6,431 bases of DNA from Methanobacteriota archaeon (GCA_030605245.1 JAUWIS010000049.1:1-6431), one strand, 5' to 3'. Shown: positions 1 to 6,270, counted from the stretch's first letter. Numbers and translations are program-made. The notes: generated by a model from the letters alone, not told the origin.

Positions 1-8
1 AACAGATG

Positions 9-1139
9 CTAATAACCATGATATGTCCTGTATTTCTTTATCCATTTCCTGAAGAAGAAATCATCTATGCGCTTGTTGTAAACCAACCCTGATTTTTCCA
101 GCGCTTCTAAGGATTTTTTAACTTGACCTGAAGACTTTAATTTATATTTTTCTATAAAAGACATGGAATAGTCTGCTTTATCCTCTACAGCCATAGCAAG
201 CAAAAGCCTGCGCTGGAGTTCACTTCTTATCCTGTTCCATATAAGTTCAAACCCAGGGGTGAGGGAAGGCAGGATTTTTTCATCAAGCGCCTGTTTTATT
301 ATTTCTTTAGTAATTTTTTTTTCTGATAGATACCATGCCTCATGGCAAATACACTGAACATAAAACGGGATACCTTCACTAAATTTTATTACCATCTCTG
401 CTGCTTTATCAGTAATATCTTTATTTGTGGCATTAAATTTTTTGATTATAAAGTTTCTTAAACAGTCATCAGGTATCGTTTTCAGTTCTAAAAATCTTGC
501 AAACCTGTAAAAAGGTCTGCTTTTTGATTCAAACATCAGGGAGATAGTATGCTTTTCACTTCCTGTGAACATGTAGCTAACATTTTTATGTGCCTCAATT
601 ATAGCCCTAAACAGTTTTTCTATTCTTAACCCGTTGAATTTTTCTATTTCCTGAAACTCGTCAAAACAAACAATGATCCTTTTATTCTTTTTTTTAGCAA
701 CCCTTTCAGGAAAATTTAATGCATCCTCTAAAGCATCCTTTGTTTCCTTAAAAACAGGCTCAATTCCCATTTTTCCCTCTTTATCAACAAAAACCCTGAC
801 ATTAATTTTTTTGAATAACCCTTTCAACTCTTTAGACAGTTTTTCAACTGAGGAATATGTTCTCTTTACAGTTTCATCAATAAGCATTGATGCTAATGCT
901 TCTCCTGTTTCAACCCTCTGCAGACTTATTCTGAATGCAATTGCTTTCCTGCTGTTATTTATTCGTCTAAATGTTTCTTCTACCAGGGATGACTTCCCAA
1001 ATTTTCTTGGTGAATACAGAATAACATGCTGCCCACCAAGAAGGCTTGCTGTAAGCTCTTTAATCTCTTTCTCCCTGCCGACAAAATGCTCTTTTGTAAC
1101 TATAGAACCATAGACAAATGGATTCTTCATATTATTCAT
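9..1139 (-). CDS. Archaeal P-loop ATPase (PF01637-like) with C-terminal winged-helix-like region
   Basis: A 376-residue protein, about the usual length for archaeal ATPases of the STAND-related PF01637 family; their cellular roles are mostly unknown. The N-terminus has the family signature NPFVYG followed by FVGREKEI. The P-loop SPRKFGKSS is at residues 43-51, Walker B IIVCFDEF at 155-162 (D160, E161), and a sensor-like FTGS at 191-194. The GIPFYVQ motif follows at 256-262. Residues about 309-364 look like a winged-helix domain, so DNA binding is likely by family analogy. I chose ATG 1139 because it lies 25 bp from a strong TATA box, which implies a leaderless transcript. ATG 1130 is the main alternative. 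A TTG at 1187 also opens the frame, but it would place the promoter inside the gene. All catalytic motifs are present and no frameshift is seen. An unusual half-site array sits immediately upstream and may be its own operator. Confidence 0.88.
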   Translation of the reverse strand: MNNMKNPFVYGSIVTKEHFVGREKEIKELTASLLGGQHVILYSPRKFGKSSLVEETFRRINNSRKAIAFRISLQRVETGEALASMLIDETVKRTYSSVEKLSKELKGLFKKINVRVFVDKEGKMGIEPVFKETKDALEDALNFPERVAKKKNKRIIVCFDEFQEIEKFNGLRIEKLFRAIIEAHKNVSYMFTGSEKHTISLMFESKSRPFYRFARFLELKTIPDDCLRNFIIKKFNATNKDITDKAAEMVIKFSEGIPFYVQCICHEAWYLSEKKITKEIIKQALDEKILPSLTPGFELIWNRIRSELQRRLLLAMAVEDKADYSMSFIEKYKLKSSGQVKKSLEALEKSGLVYNKRIDDFFFRKWIKKYRTYHGY

Positions 1140-1160
1140 AAAGATAGAATAGTATAACAT

Positions 1161-1168
1161 TTTATAAA
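1161..1168 (-). promoter_or_regulatory. TATA box of the ATPase gene
   Basis: Read on the minus strand this is TTTATAAA, preceded by the purine-rich CCGAAAGG, which fits an archaeal TATA box with a BRE. Its centre is about 25 bp upstream of ATG 1139, the normal distance to an archaeal transcription start. Transcription would therefore begin at or next to the start codon, giving a leaderless mRNA. The BRE side overlaps the first element of the repeat array, so a protein bound there could block or recruit TBP/TFB. The call rests on sequence and spacing only. Confidence 0.6.
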
Positions 1169-1224
1169 CCTTTCGGTAAGTTACCAATTGGTTACTAAAT
1201 TAGGTTACCTTCTGGTAACTAACC
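1166..1224. promoter_or_regulatory. Array of inverted GGTWA/TWACC half-sites, candidate operator of the ATPase gene
   Basis: Eight copies of a 5-bp element lie in 59 bp. On the plus strand, TWACC-type copies start at 1166 (AAACC variant), 1181, 1205 and 1220 (spacing 15, 24, 15). GGTWA copies start at 1175, 1190, 1203 and 1214. They combine into three dyads of the form ACC-N4-GGT centred near 1172, 1187 and 1211. The most perfect is GTTACCTTCTGGTAAC at 1204-1219, and the middle one, at 1180-1195, has one mismatch. On the minus strand a composite unit of about 21 bp is repeated 39 bp apart with 14 of 21 matches. The array overlaps the BRE of the ATPase promoter and extends upstream, as expected for cooperative binding of a dimeric regulator. 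The binding protein is unknown; the ATPase itself, with its winged-helix-like end, is a candidate. Confidence 0.6.
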
Positions 1225-1307
1225 ATTTTATTTTATTCCCTTTTTTTCTATATTGGAACATCCTTTTTCAATCATTTTTTTATATTTTTGTCCACACCCT
1301 ACTAGAT

Positions 1308-2666
1308 TCATCCTTCTTCAATTATCTTTTTTATCATTTTTTTCTCTTTCTCAGCCATGTCTTTTGCATCTTTCATGTTTTTTGATTCTGCAAAAATCCT
1401 GTAGATAGGTTCTGTCCCAGATGGACGTACAAGCACCCATCCTTGAGAAAAAAATATTTTTACACCATCAATAGTATTCATCCTATATTTTTCTTTTTTC
1501 ATTTTTTCAACAAAAATCGTCATAACCTTTTCCTTTTTTTCTCCAGGACATGGAATTTTTGTTTTGTACAAAAAATATGTTGGTACATCTGCAATTAACT
1601 CTGACAATGTTTTTTTGTTTTTTGCCATGATTTCAAGAATTTTCGCAGCAGCCATGCCTCCATCCCTGCAGTACTGAAAATCTGGGAAAATCAGTCCGCC
1701 ATTTTCCTCACCACCAAAAACACCTTTTTTCTTTCTCATAACTCGCGCAATAACGGGTGAACCAACCTTTGTGTACTCTATTTTACCATGATATTTTTTA
1801 ACAAGCTCCTCAACACAGGAGGAGGAACTGACAGCTGTCACAACCAGCCCTCCTTTGTTTTCCTTAACTATTTCACCTGCAAGAAAAGCAAGTGTTTTCT
1901 CACCGGGTATATAATCCCCTTTTTCATCAATAAAAACAGCCCTGTCAGCATCACCATCATGCGCCATACCCAGATCAGCACCAATTCCTTTCACTGTTTT
2001 CACCAAATCTTTAAGATTCTCAGGTGTCGGCTCTGAATTATGGGAGGGAACACCCATAGGATTCGCATTCAATGTTACGACTTTGCATCCCAGTGATTCA
2101 AGAAGATACGGCGCTGTATAGCATCCTGCACCGTTTGCGCAGTCCAAAACAACCTTTAACCCTGCCTTCCTTATTGTTTTAACATCTACCTGTTTTTTTA
2201 TAGCGTTTATGTATTCATCATTAATTTTTTCATTTGATATTTTTCCAATATTTTCCCAGGATACTTTTTTGTAACTCTTTTTGAAAAAAATATTCTCAAT
2301 TTTTTCCTCTTTTTCCCTATGAAGCTCTGTTCCATCAGAGTCAATACATTTTATACCATTAAACTTTGGCGGGTTGTGCGATGCAGTGATTATAACACCC
2401 ATGTTTGCTTTAAAATAGGGAACAGCATACTGAAGAGCTGGTGTTGGCGCTATTCCCAAATCAAGAACATCTGCTCCTGTTGAAATCAGGCCTGAAACAA
2501 CAGCATTCTTCATCATGTCTTTTGTTGTGCGCGTATCAGTGGCAATAACAATTTTTCCTTTACCAAGAAATGTTCCGATCGCCATTCCCATCTCAGCACC
2601 AAAAACCGGTGTCATCAACTCGCCAACAATGCCTCTTATACCATCTGTGCCGAACAGTCGTTTCAT
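1308..2666 (-). CDS. glmM: Phosphoglucosamine mutase/phosphomannomutase, archaeal GlmM type
   Basis: A full-length 452-residue alpha-D-phosphohexomutase, expected in the cytosol. The four family motifs are in order. The N-terminus is FGTDGIRG (5-12). The phosphoserine loop is TASHNPPKFNGIK (94-106), with S96 as the phosphorylated catalytic serine. The Mg-binding loop is DGDADR (237-242). The sugar-binding loop is GGEENGG (318-324) and the phosphate-binding loop RPSGTEP (414-420). The archaeal GlmM-like pattern (TASHNPP, GGEENGGLIFP) favours glucosamine-6-P to glucosamine-1-P conversion for UDP-GlcNAc synthesis. Phosphomannomutase or phosphoglucomutase activity cannot be excluded, because archaeal members are often promiscuous. 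The ATG is supported by the motif position, and an in-frame TGA lies 19-21 bp upstream. The gene lies 33 bp downstream of the HD gene, so cotranscription is possible. No T-run terminator follows on its strand: the tail is A-rich and runs into the ATPase promoter. Confidence 0.93.
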   Translation of the reverse strand: MKRLFGTDGIRGIVGELMTPVFGAEMGMAIGTFLGKGKIVIATDTRTTKDMMKNAVVSGLISTGADVLDLGIAPTPALQYAVPYFKANMGVIITASHNPPKFNGIKCIDSDGTELHREKEEKIENIFFKKSYKKVSWENIGKISNEKINDEYINAIKKQVDVKTIRKAGLKVVLDCANGAGCYTAPYLLESLGCKVVTLNANPMGVPSHNSEPTPENLKDLVKTVKGIGADLGMAHDGDADRAVFIDEKGDYIPGEKTLAFLAGEIVKENKGGLVVTAVSSSSCVEELVKKYHGKIEYTKVGSPVIARVMRKKKGVFGGEENGGLIFPDFQYCRDGGMAAAKILEIMAKNKKTLSELIADVPTYFLYKTKIPCPGEKKEKVMTIFVEKMKKEKYRMNTIDGVKIFFSQGWVLVRPSGTEPIYRIFAESKNMKDAKDMAEKEKKMIKKIIEEG

Positions 2667-2698
2667 AATGATATAGCATGCATTTCATCCTAATTAAA

Positions 2699-2706
2699 TT
2701 TATATC
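2699..2706 (-). promoter_or_regulatory. Possible TATA box of the mutase gene
   Basis: The minus strand reads ATATAAAT, preceded by AAAG, and overlaps the stop codon of the HD gene. It lies about 36 bp upstream of the mutase ATG, which would place a start near 2676 with a leader of about 10 nt. An AT-rich background makes such boxes common, so an internal promoter is only a possibility beside simple cotranscription from the HD gene. No good Shine-Dalgarno sequence is seen close to the ATG, which mildly favours a short leader. Confidence 0.3.
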
Positions 2707-3491
2707 TTTGAGATTAAACGTTTTTCAACATAGTTCTTTATGGATTTTTGAATTGTCCTGATTTCCTCAGTATCTGGCAATGCTTTAATAATTTTATCCA
2801 GATAATGATTTTGATGAATGTAGTTTAAGGTAGGAAAAAAATTGATATCAAATACCCAGCTTAGCTGCATAAGTTTCATATCATTGTATCCTTTTAATTC
2901 ATGAGATTTTATAATTCTCTGATTTAGTATATCTTTAATAAAGCAGGATGAGTATTCATTGGTATCTGGAAGTTCAAACTCCAATGCAGGATTAGGATGA
3001 ATCTTTCTTTTTTTATAATAATCTGTAACAACATATAAGATATCCATTTTATCTGCATCACGAATTAGTTTTGAATAAAACAAACAACCTGAATCCTCAT
3101 TATCCGGAAGTTCAGGCATATTATGATACATTATTGATTTATAGATTATTTCTTTTTCCTTATTTGTTAAACAAGAAAGTACCCTATTTTTTTTAAGGAT
3201 TTTTAATCCGAGAACAGCATGGTTCTCAGATTTATTATCATTGAAAGTATTGTATTTTATGAATTGTTCAAAACGCCCTATATCATGAAATAATGCAATT
3301 GTCTCTGCCATGTAAAGCTTGTTTTTACTAAGATTTAGTAGTTTGCCCAAGTGAACAATATTTTTACAGACTCTTAATGTGTGTTCCTCTTTAAGTTTTA
3401 TGTTCTCCATAATCTCTGGTTTTTCTGAGTAAAAATTACTCATATAATTATGAAACCATGATTGGAAAAAAGAAAGATTGTTCTTATTCAT
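2700..3491 (-). CDS. HD-domain metal-dependent phosphohydrolase
   Basis: A 263-residue protein with the metal ligands of the HD superfamily: H37 (KEEHTLRV), H69-D70 (ALFHDIGRFEQF), H91 (SENHAVLG), H123 (MYHN) and D145 or D147 (RDADKMD). The N-terminal SWFHNYMSNFY and the later PNPALEFELPDT and MQLSWVFDINF resemble a family of roughly 260-residue HD proteins that I associate mainly with bacteria. The substrate is unknown; HD enzymes of this kind hydrolyse nucleotide or phosphate esters. ATG 3491 is the start because the minus strand has AAGGTG 9 nt upstream. Composition is rich in K, N and I, and GC in sampled lines is somewhat lower than in the neighbours, compatible with acquisition by transfer but not proof. 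It is the upstream partner of the mutase gene (33-bp gap). Confidence 0.87.
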   Translation of the reverse strand: MNKNNLSFFQSWFHNYMSNFYSEKPEIMENIKLKEEHTLRVCKNIVHLGKLLNLSKNKLYMAETIALFHDIGRFEQFIKYNTFNDNKSENHAVLGLKILKKNRVLSCLTNKEKEIIYKSIMYHNMPELPDNEDSGCLFYSKLIRDADKMDILYVVTDYYKKRKIHPNPALEFELPDTNEYSSCFIKDILNQRIIKSHELKGYNDMKLMQLSWVFDINFFPTLNYIHQNHYLDKIIKALPDTEEIRTIQKSIKNYVEKRLISKI

Positions 3492-3500
3492 AATTCCTTA

Positions 3501-3506
3501 CACCTT
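3501..3506 (-). promoter_or_regulatory. Shine-Dalgarno site of the HD gene
   Basis: The minus strand reads AAGGTG, ending 9 nt before ATG 3491, a typical archaeal ribosome binding site. A second, weaker AAGG lies closer, at 3499-3496. It supports the chosen start and implies a leadered mRNA here, in contrast to the ATPase gene. Confidence 0.55.
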
Positions 3507-3524
3507 TAAATTTAATCATTAAAC

Positions 3525-3555
3525 CTTTATAGGTTACATAATATTTTATGTTTAT
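3525..3555. promoter_or_regulatory. AT-rich divergent promoter region between the HD gene and the small plus-strand ORF
   Basis: On the minus strand ATAAAATA (3549-3542) would put an HD-gene start near 3519, giving a leader of about 28 nt that retains the AAGGTG site. CTATAAAG (3532-3525) is a second candidate but would start transcription inside that site. On the plus strand TATTTTATGTTTAT (3542-3555) lies about 32 bp before ATG 3581 and could drive the small ORF with a leader of a few nucleotides. The boxes are read from sequence alone in a very AT-rich stretch. Confidence 0.35.
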
Positions 3556-3580
3556 CATGATATGATATGTCTGTTAGCTT

Positions 3581-3730
3581 ATGGTTAGTATAACCTATGC
3601 GATTAACAGAAGTTTGTGGAGCAATTTTGGTCGAGGCTCTGCAAGAGCTGAGCCGGTTTCATCGTTTGATCTCTTACTTATTGTTTTGATTGGGGCAATT
3701 GTGTCTGGGATAATGATGAGGATAAGATAA
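3581..3730 (+). CDS. Possible small single-pass membrane protein (49 aa)
   Basis: The ORF has an ATG start and a TAA stop, with an in-frame TAG two codons before the ATG, so this is the only ATG start. The peptide has a polar, Arg-containing N-terminal part (residues 1-29, including RSLWSNFGRGSARAE). One hydrophobic segment follows, LLLIVLIGAIVSGIMM (31-46), and then a basic RIR tail, which gives the layout of a one-pass membrane protein. I do not recognise the family; it does not match Sec61-beta or SecE motifs that I know. It is the only plus-strand gene candidate and fills the gap between two minus-strand genes. Its stop directly abuts the stop of the DIPP synthase gene. There is no clear ribosome binding site, so it may be leaderless. 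A T5 run at 3738-3742 follows and could end the transcript. It could be spurious or could mask a structured RNA, because its middle is unusually GC-rich. Confidence 0.45.
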   Translation: MVSITYAINRSLWSNFGRGSARAEPVSSFDLLLIVLIGAIVSGIMMRIR

Positions 3731-5089
3731 TCATCTGTTTTTATAGAAAACAACAATTCTCCTGATGTTTTCTGCGTTCGTCAAGAAAGCAATTAAAAGA
3801 ATTGCTAGAAAGGGAAAATTTAGTACTGCAAAAAGAAACACAATAAATATCCTGACATCCCTGCCAATTCTGAAATAATGTCCTTTGATCCTTTTCCTCA
3901 TTAAACCATCATATTTGTCAGCTGTGTAGCTGTTCATGAAAGCACCTATGATTGCAAGAAAACCAATGAAGAGAATCAGAAAATTTCTGTTTGTAAAATA
4001 AGCATAATTAGAGAGAAGCACAAAATTTTTGGTTGCAAAGTAAGCATAATAAGTCAAACCAAAAAGAAGAAAAGCATCTGCATACCTATCTAAAACAGCA
4101 TCAAACCATCCACCAAAATCTGAGGCTTGGAACTTCAATCTTGCTATTTCACCATCACATCCATCTATGACAGATGAAATTTGAGCAATTATTCCACCCA
4201 ACAATAAATATGGATATTCTCCTAAAAAGAACATGGATGCACCTATACAGCAAAGAATAAAGGAAAATAAAGAAACTTGATTTGGTGTAATGTTTGTTTT
4301 TACAAGATATTTTGATATTCTTGTTGATATTGGTCTGTTAATGTACCTTGACACAGGTCCGTCAGATGTTTTTTTCAGATTATCCAAGAGTTTTTTTTCT
4401 GTTTTCTTAAATGCTTTCTCATCATCTATGTCAACCCAGTAACTATTTTTGATGTCAAAAGTTTTAGCTTTTCCGTTATTATCCATTATTTTTATACCAC
4501 CTGAAAGGGAATCATCATGATTATGTAAACTTTCCTCTATGGCTTTGAATATTGCTGGGGAGCAAAGAAAAATCCCTGTGTCATAAGAATTGTATTTTTT
4601 GATATTCTTTCCTATATCCAAAATTTTGTTGTTTTTGACAAGAACTTTGGTGGCATCATCAACATCAACAAACTCATTGGTCTTAACATTATAATCCACA
4701 GTTAGCATAACCTCATCGTTTTCTATTCTTTCATTCTTCAGCTTCATTAGGATTGATTCATTAAATATATGGTCAGCCATCAATAGGATAAAATTCTCTT
4801 TAAGCATATCTTTTGCTTTAAGGACAGAAATACCGTTTCCCTTTTCCCATTCATCATTTATGATGTTTGTAATATTGATTTTTCTGGTTAGGCTAAAATG
4901 CTCTAAATGTTTCCTTATCTTCTCACCATTATAGCCAGTGACAACATAAAAATCAGTCAGACCCCTTTTTTTTGCTGTTAGGATAACCCTTTCAAGAAGC
5001 GGCAGACCTAAAAGTGGAATGAGGGGTTTTGAATCCCCCTTTTTTGATAATCTGCTTCCTTTACCTGCAGCAATGATGAGACATTTCAC
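3731..5089 (-). CDS. Bifunctional inositol-1-phosphate cytidylyltransferase/DIPP synthase
   Basis: A 452-residue fusion. The N-terminal cytosolic nucleotidyltransferase has AAGKGSR at 7-13 with the KP pair (K21), a metal-binding D106 in LLMADH, and YWVDIDD at 217-223. It would make CDP-inositol from CTP and inositol-1-phosphate. The C-terminal membrane domain (from about 250) carries the complete CDP-alcohol phosphotransferase motif: D309, D312-G313, A316-R317, G326, D330, D334. By family knowledge it condenses CDP-inositol with inositol-1-phosphate into phosphorylated di-myo-inositol phosphate. Roughly five or six hydrophobic segments follow residue 270. I chose GTG 5089, giving VKCLIIAAGKG, because it is 4 bp after the synthase stop with GAGAGG 9 nt upstream. 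A TTG at 5116 would add nine residues and overlap the neighbour. Synteny with inositol-phosphate synthase supports inositol as the substrate. A tandem 14-residue duplication lies at about 348-375. An archaetidylinositol-phosphate role is a less likely alternative. Confidence 0.88.
   Translation of the reverse strand: MKCLIIAAGKGSRLSKKGDSKPLIPLLGLPLLERVILTAKKRGLTDFYVVTGYNGEKIRKHLEHFSLTRKINITNIINDEWEKGNGISVLKAKDMLKENFILLMADHIFNESILMKLKNERIENDEVMLTVDYNVKTNEFVDVDDATKVLVKNNKILDIGKNIKKYNSYDTGIFLCSPAIFKAIEESLHNHDDSLSGGIKIMDNNGKAKTFDIKNSYWVDIDDEKAFKKTEKKLLDNLKKTSDGPVSRYINRPISTRISKYLVKTNITPNQVSLFSFILCCIGASMFFLGEYPYLLLGGIIAQISSVIDGCDGEIARLKFQASDFGGWFDAVLDRYADAFLLFGLTYYAYFATKNFVLLSNYAYFTNRNFLILFIGFLAIIGAFMNSYTADKYDGLMRKRIKGHYFRIGRDVRIFIVFLFAVLNFPFLAILLIAFLTNAENIRRIVVFYKNR
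3972..4049. repeat. Diverged 42-bp in-frame tandem duplication inside the DIPP synthase gene
   Basis: Copies at 3972-4007 and 4014-4049 are offset by exactly 42 bp and match at 30 of 36 positions with no gaps. In protein they give YAYFATKNFVLLSN followed directly by YAYFTNRNFLILFI, at about residues 348-361 and 362-375 of the GTG-started protein. The repeat lies after the catalytic motif, between or within membrane segments, and keeps the reading frame. The divergence suggests an older duplication, not an assembly artefact. Confidence 0.75.
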
Positions 5090-5093
5090 ATTC

Positions 5094-6197
5094 TTAATCC
5101 TCTCGTTTGCCGGCAATAAATTCCTCAGTTATTCTATATGCCTCATCATCCGTATACTGTTTGGGAGGGTGCTTCATAAAGTATGCAGAAGGGGAATACA
5201 AAACACCACCTACACCCCTGTTAAGAGCCAGTTTACAGCATCTAATCGCATCAATCACAACCCCTGCAGAATTTGGGGAATCCTCCACAGATAAACGCAA
5301 CTCGAGATTCATGGGTATATTACCAAAAATTTTTCCTTCCATCCTCAGAAAACAGATTTTGTTGTCCTTCTGCCATGCTACCCAGTCACTCGGTCCAATG
5401 TGTATATTTTCATCATCAAGTCTACTACCAAGTACAGACTGCACCGCTTCTGTTTTTGACGTCTTTTTTGACATAAGCCTGCTTCTGTTAAGCATGTTTA
5501 AAAAATCAGTGTTTCCACCCGTGTTTAACTGATATGTTCTCTCAAGTTTCACACCTCTTTTCCTGAATAAATCAGCAAGGATTCTATGAATGATTGTAGC
5601 ACCAAGCTGAGACTTTATGTCGTCACCAATTATTGGTGTATTTCTTTCTTTAAATCTTTTTGACCATTCAGGGTTGCTTGCTATAAAAACAGGTATGTTA
5701 TTTATAAATGCTGTTCCTGTATCAAGAGCGCATTCAGCATAAAATCTTGCAGCCTGCTCAGATCCCACAGGAAGATAATTCAAAAGTATCTCGGTCCCCG
5801 AGTCATTCAAAACCTTGATCACCCCCTCTTTTGAAGATTCTTTCTCCTCACCAGGAACAAATGTATATTTACTATCGTAGTTTTTCATATGCTCGGAAAA
5901 ACCATCGAGTATCCTTCCCATCTTTACTTTAACACCTTTTTTGGACACATCTTTACAGAATACCTTTGTGCAGTTTGGTAGCTCAAAGATAGCCTCTGAA
6001 ACATCCTTCCCAACCTTTCTTTTATCTATATCAAAAGCAGATACCACCTCAATATCATAAGGCTTGTAGCCACCAATATCCCAGTGCATCAACCCAATTG
6101 CATCTTTACCCCCCTTGTTTTTGTAGTACTCAATGCCTTGAAGCAGTGCACTTGCGCAGTCTCCGACCCCTATAATTCCGATTTTGATTTTTTCCAT
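5094..6197 (-). CDS. ino1: myo-Inositol-1-phosphate synthase (NAD-dependent)
   Basis: A 367-residue cytosolic enzyme that converts D-glucose-6-phosphate to inositol-1-phosphate by internal oxidation, aldol cyclisation and reduction. The Rossmann NAD loop GVGDCAS is at 10-16. YLPVGSE is at 141-147, GDDIKSQLGAT at 191-201 (with K195), LNTGGNTDFLNM at 224-235, SKKTSK at 243-248 and EDSPNSAG at 305-312. Length and motif spacing match the short archaeal/actinobacterial type, not the longer eukaryotic INO1. The ATG has a very strong AGGGGGAG site 5 nt upstream. The stop is 4 bp before the GTG of the DIPP synthase gene, so the two form a translationally linked operon whose product feeds both half-reactions of the next enzyme. 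No truncation or lost motif is seen. Confidence 0.96.
   Translation of the reverse strand: MEKIKIGIIGVGDCASALLQGIEYYKNKGGKDAIGLMHWDIGGYKPYDIEVVSAFDIDKRKVGKDVSEAIFELPNCTKVFCKDVSKKGVKVKMGRILDGFSEHMKNYDSKYTFVPGEEKESSKEGVIKVLNDSGTEILLNYLPVGSEQAARFYAECALDTGTAFINNIPVFIASNPEWSKRFKERNTPIIGDDIKSQLGATIIHRILADLFRKRGVKLERTYQLNTGGNTDFLNMLNRSRLMSKKTSKTEAVQSVLGSRLDDENIHIGPSDWVAWQKDNKICFLRMEGKIFGNIPMNLELRLSVEDSPNSAGVVIDAIRCCKLALNRGVGGVLYSPSAYFMKHPPKQYTDDEAYRITEEFIAGKRED
5099..5104 (-). promoter_or_regulatory. Ribosome binding site that decides the DIPP synthase start
   Basis: The minus strand reads GAGAGG within the last codons of the inositol-phosphate synthase gene, 9 nt before GTG 5089. It makes the GTG a better start than TTG 5116, and it suggests that ribosomes finishing the upstream gene reinitiate nearby. 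Confidence 0.55.
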
Positions 6198-6202
6198 AAC
6201 AA

Positions 6203-6210
6203 CTCCCCCT
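6203..6210 (-). promoter_or_regulatory. Strong Shine-Dalgarno site of the inositol-phosphate synthase gene
   Basis: AGGGGGAG on the minus strand, 5 nt before ATG 6197, stands out in an AT-rich leader and is the strongest ribosome binding site in the window. It implies high translation of the first gene of the inositol operon. Confidence 0.7.
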
Positions 6211-6270
6211 ATAAATACTTGATAAATGAAGCAAATCTTCTACATCAGAAATCACATATCTTCATAAGGA

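Noticed and set aside
673..1113. Plus-strand ORF of 146 codons
   Set aside because: It lies wholly opposite the ATPase, whose motifs are intact. Its product is a low-complexity Ser/Leu/Phe-rich shadow with no domain.
1140..1187. N-terminal extension of the ATPase from TTG 1187
   Set aside because: The extra 16 residues are encoded by the TATA box and half of the operator array, and they lack the family's N-terminal similarity, which begins near NPFVYG.
1188..1385. Plus-strand ORF of 65 codons, Phe-rich
   Set aside because: It starts at TTG in the operator array and runs through poly-T into the antisense of the mutase. The composition is what T-runs give in any frame.
3615..3665. tRNA-like D-arm on the minus strand (GCTCAG...GAGC)
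   Set aside because: No T-arm consensus, anticodon stem or acceptor stem can be paired around it.
5090..5116. TTG 5116 as the start of the DIPP synthase
   Set aside because: It overlaps the upstream gene by 23 bp and adds MPANERIKN before the usual KCLIIAAGKG beginning. GTG 5089 has a ribosome binding site and sits 4 bp after the upstream stop.
5107..5532. Plus-strand ORF of 141 codons and overlapping smaller ones
   Set aside because: They are antisense to highly conserved parts of inositol-phosphate synthase and show no family motif.
6229..6270. Possible C/D box RNA or riboswitch in the leader of the inositol operon
   Set aside because: TGATG- and CTGA-like words occur, but the C, D', C' and D boxes are not properly spaced, and only a 4-bp stem is seen.
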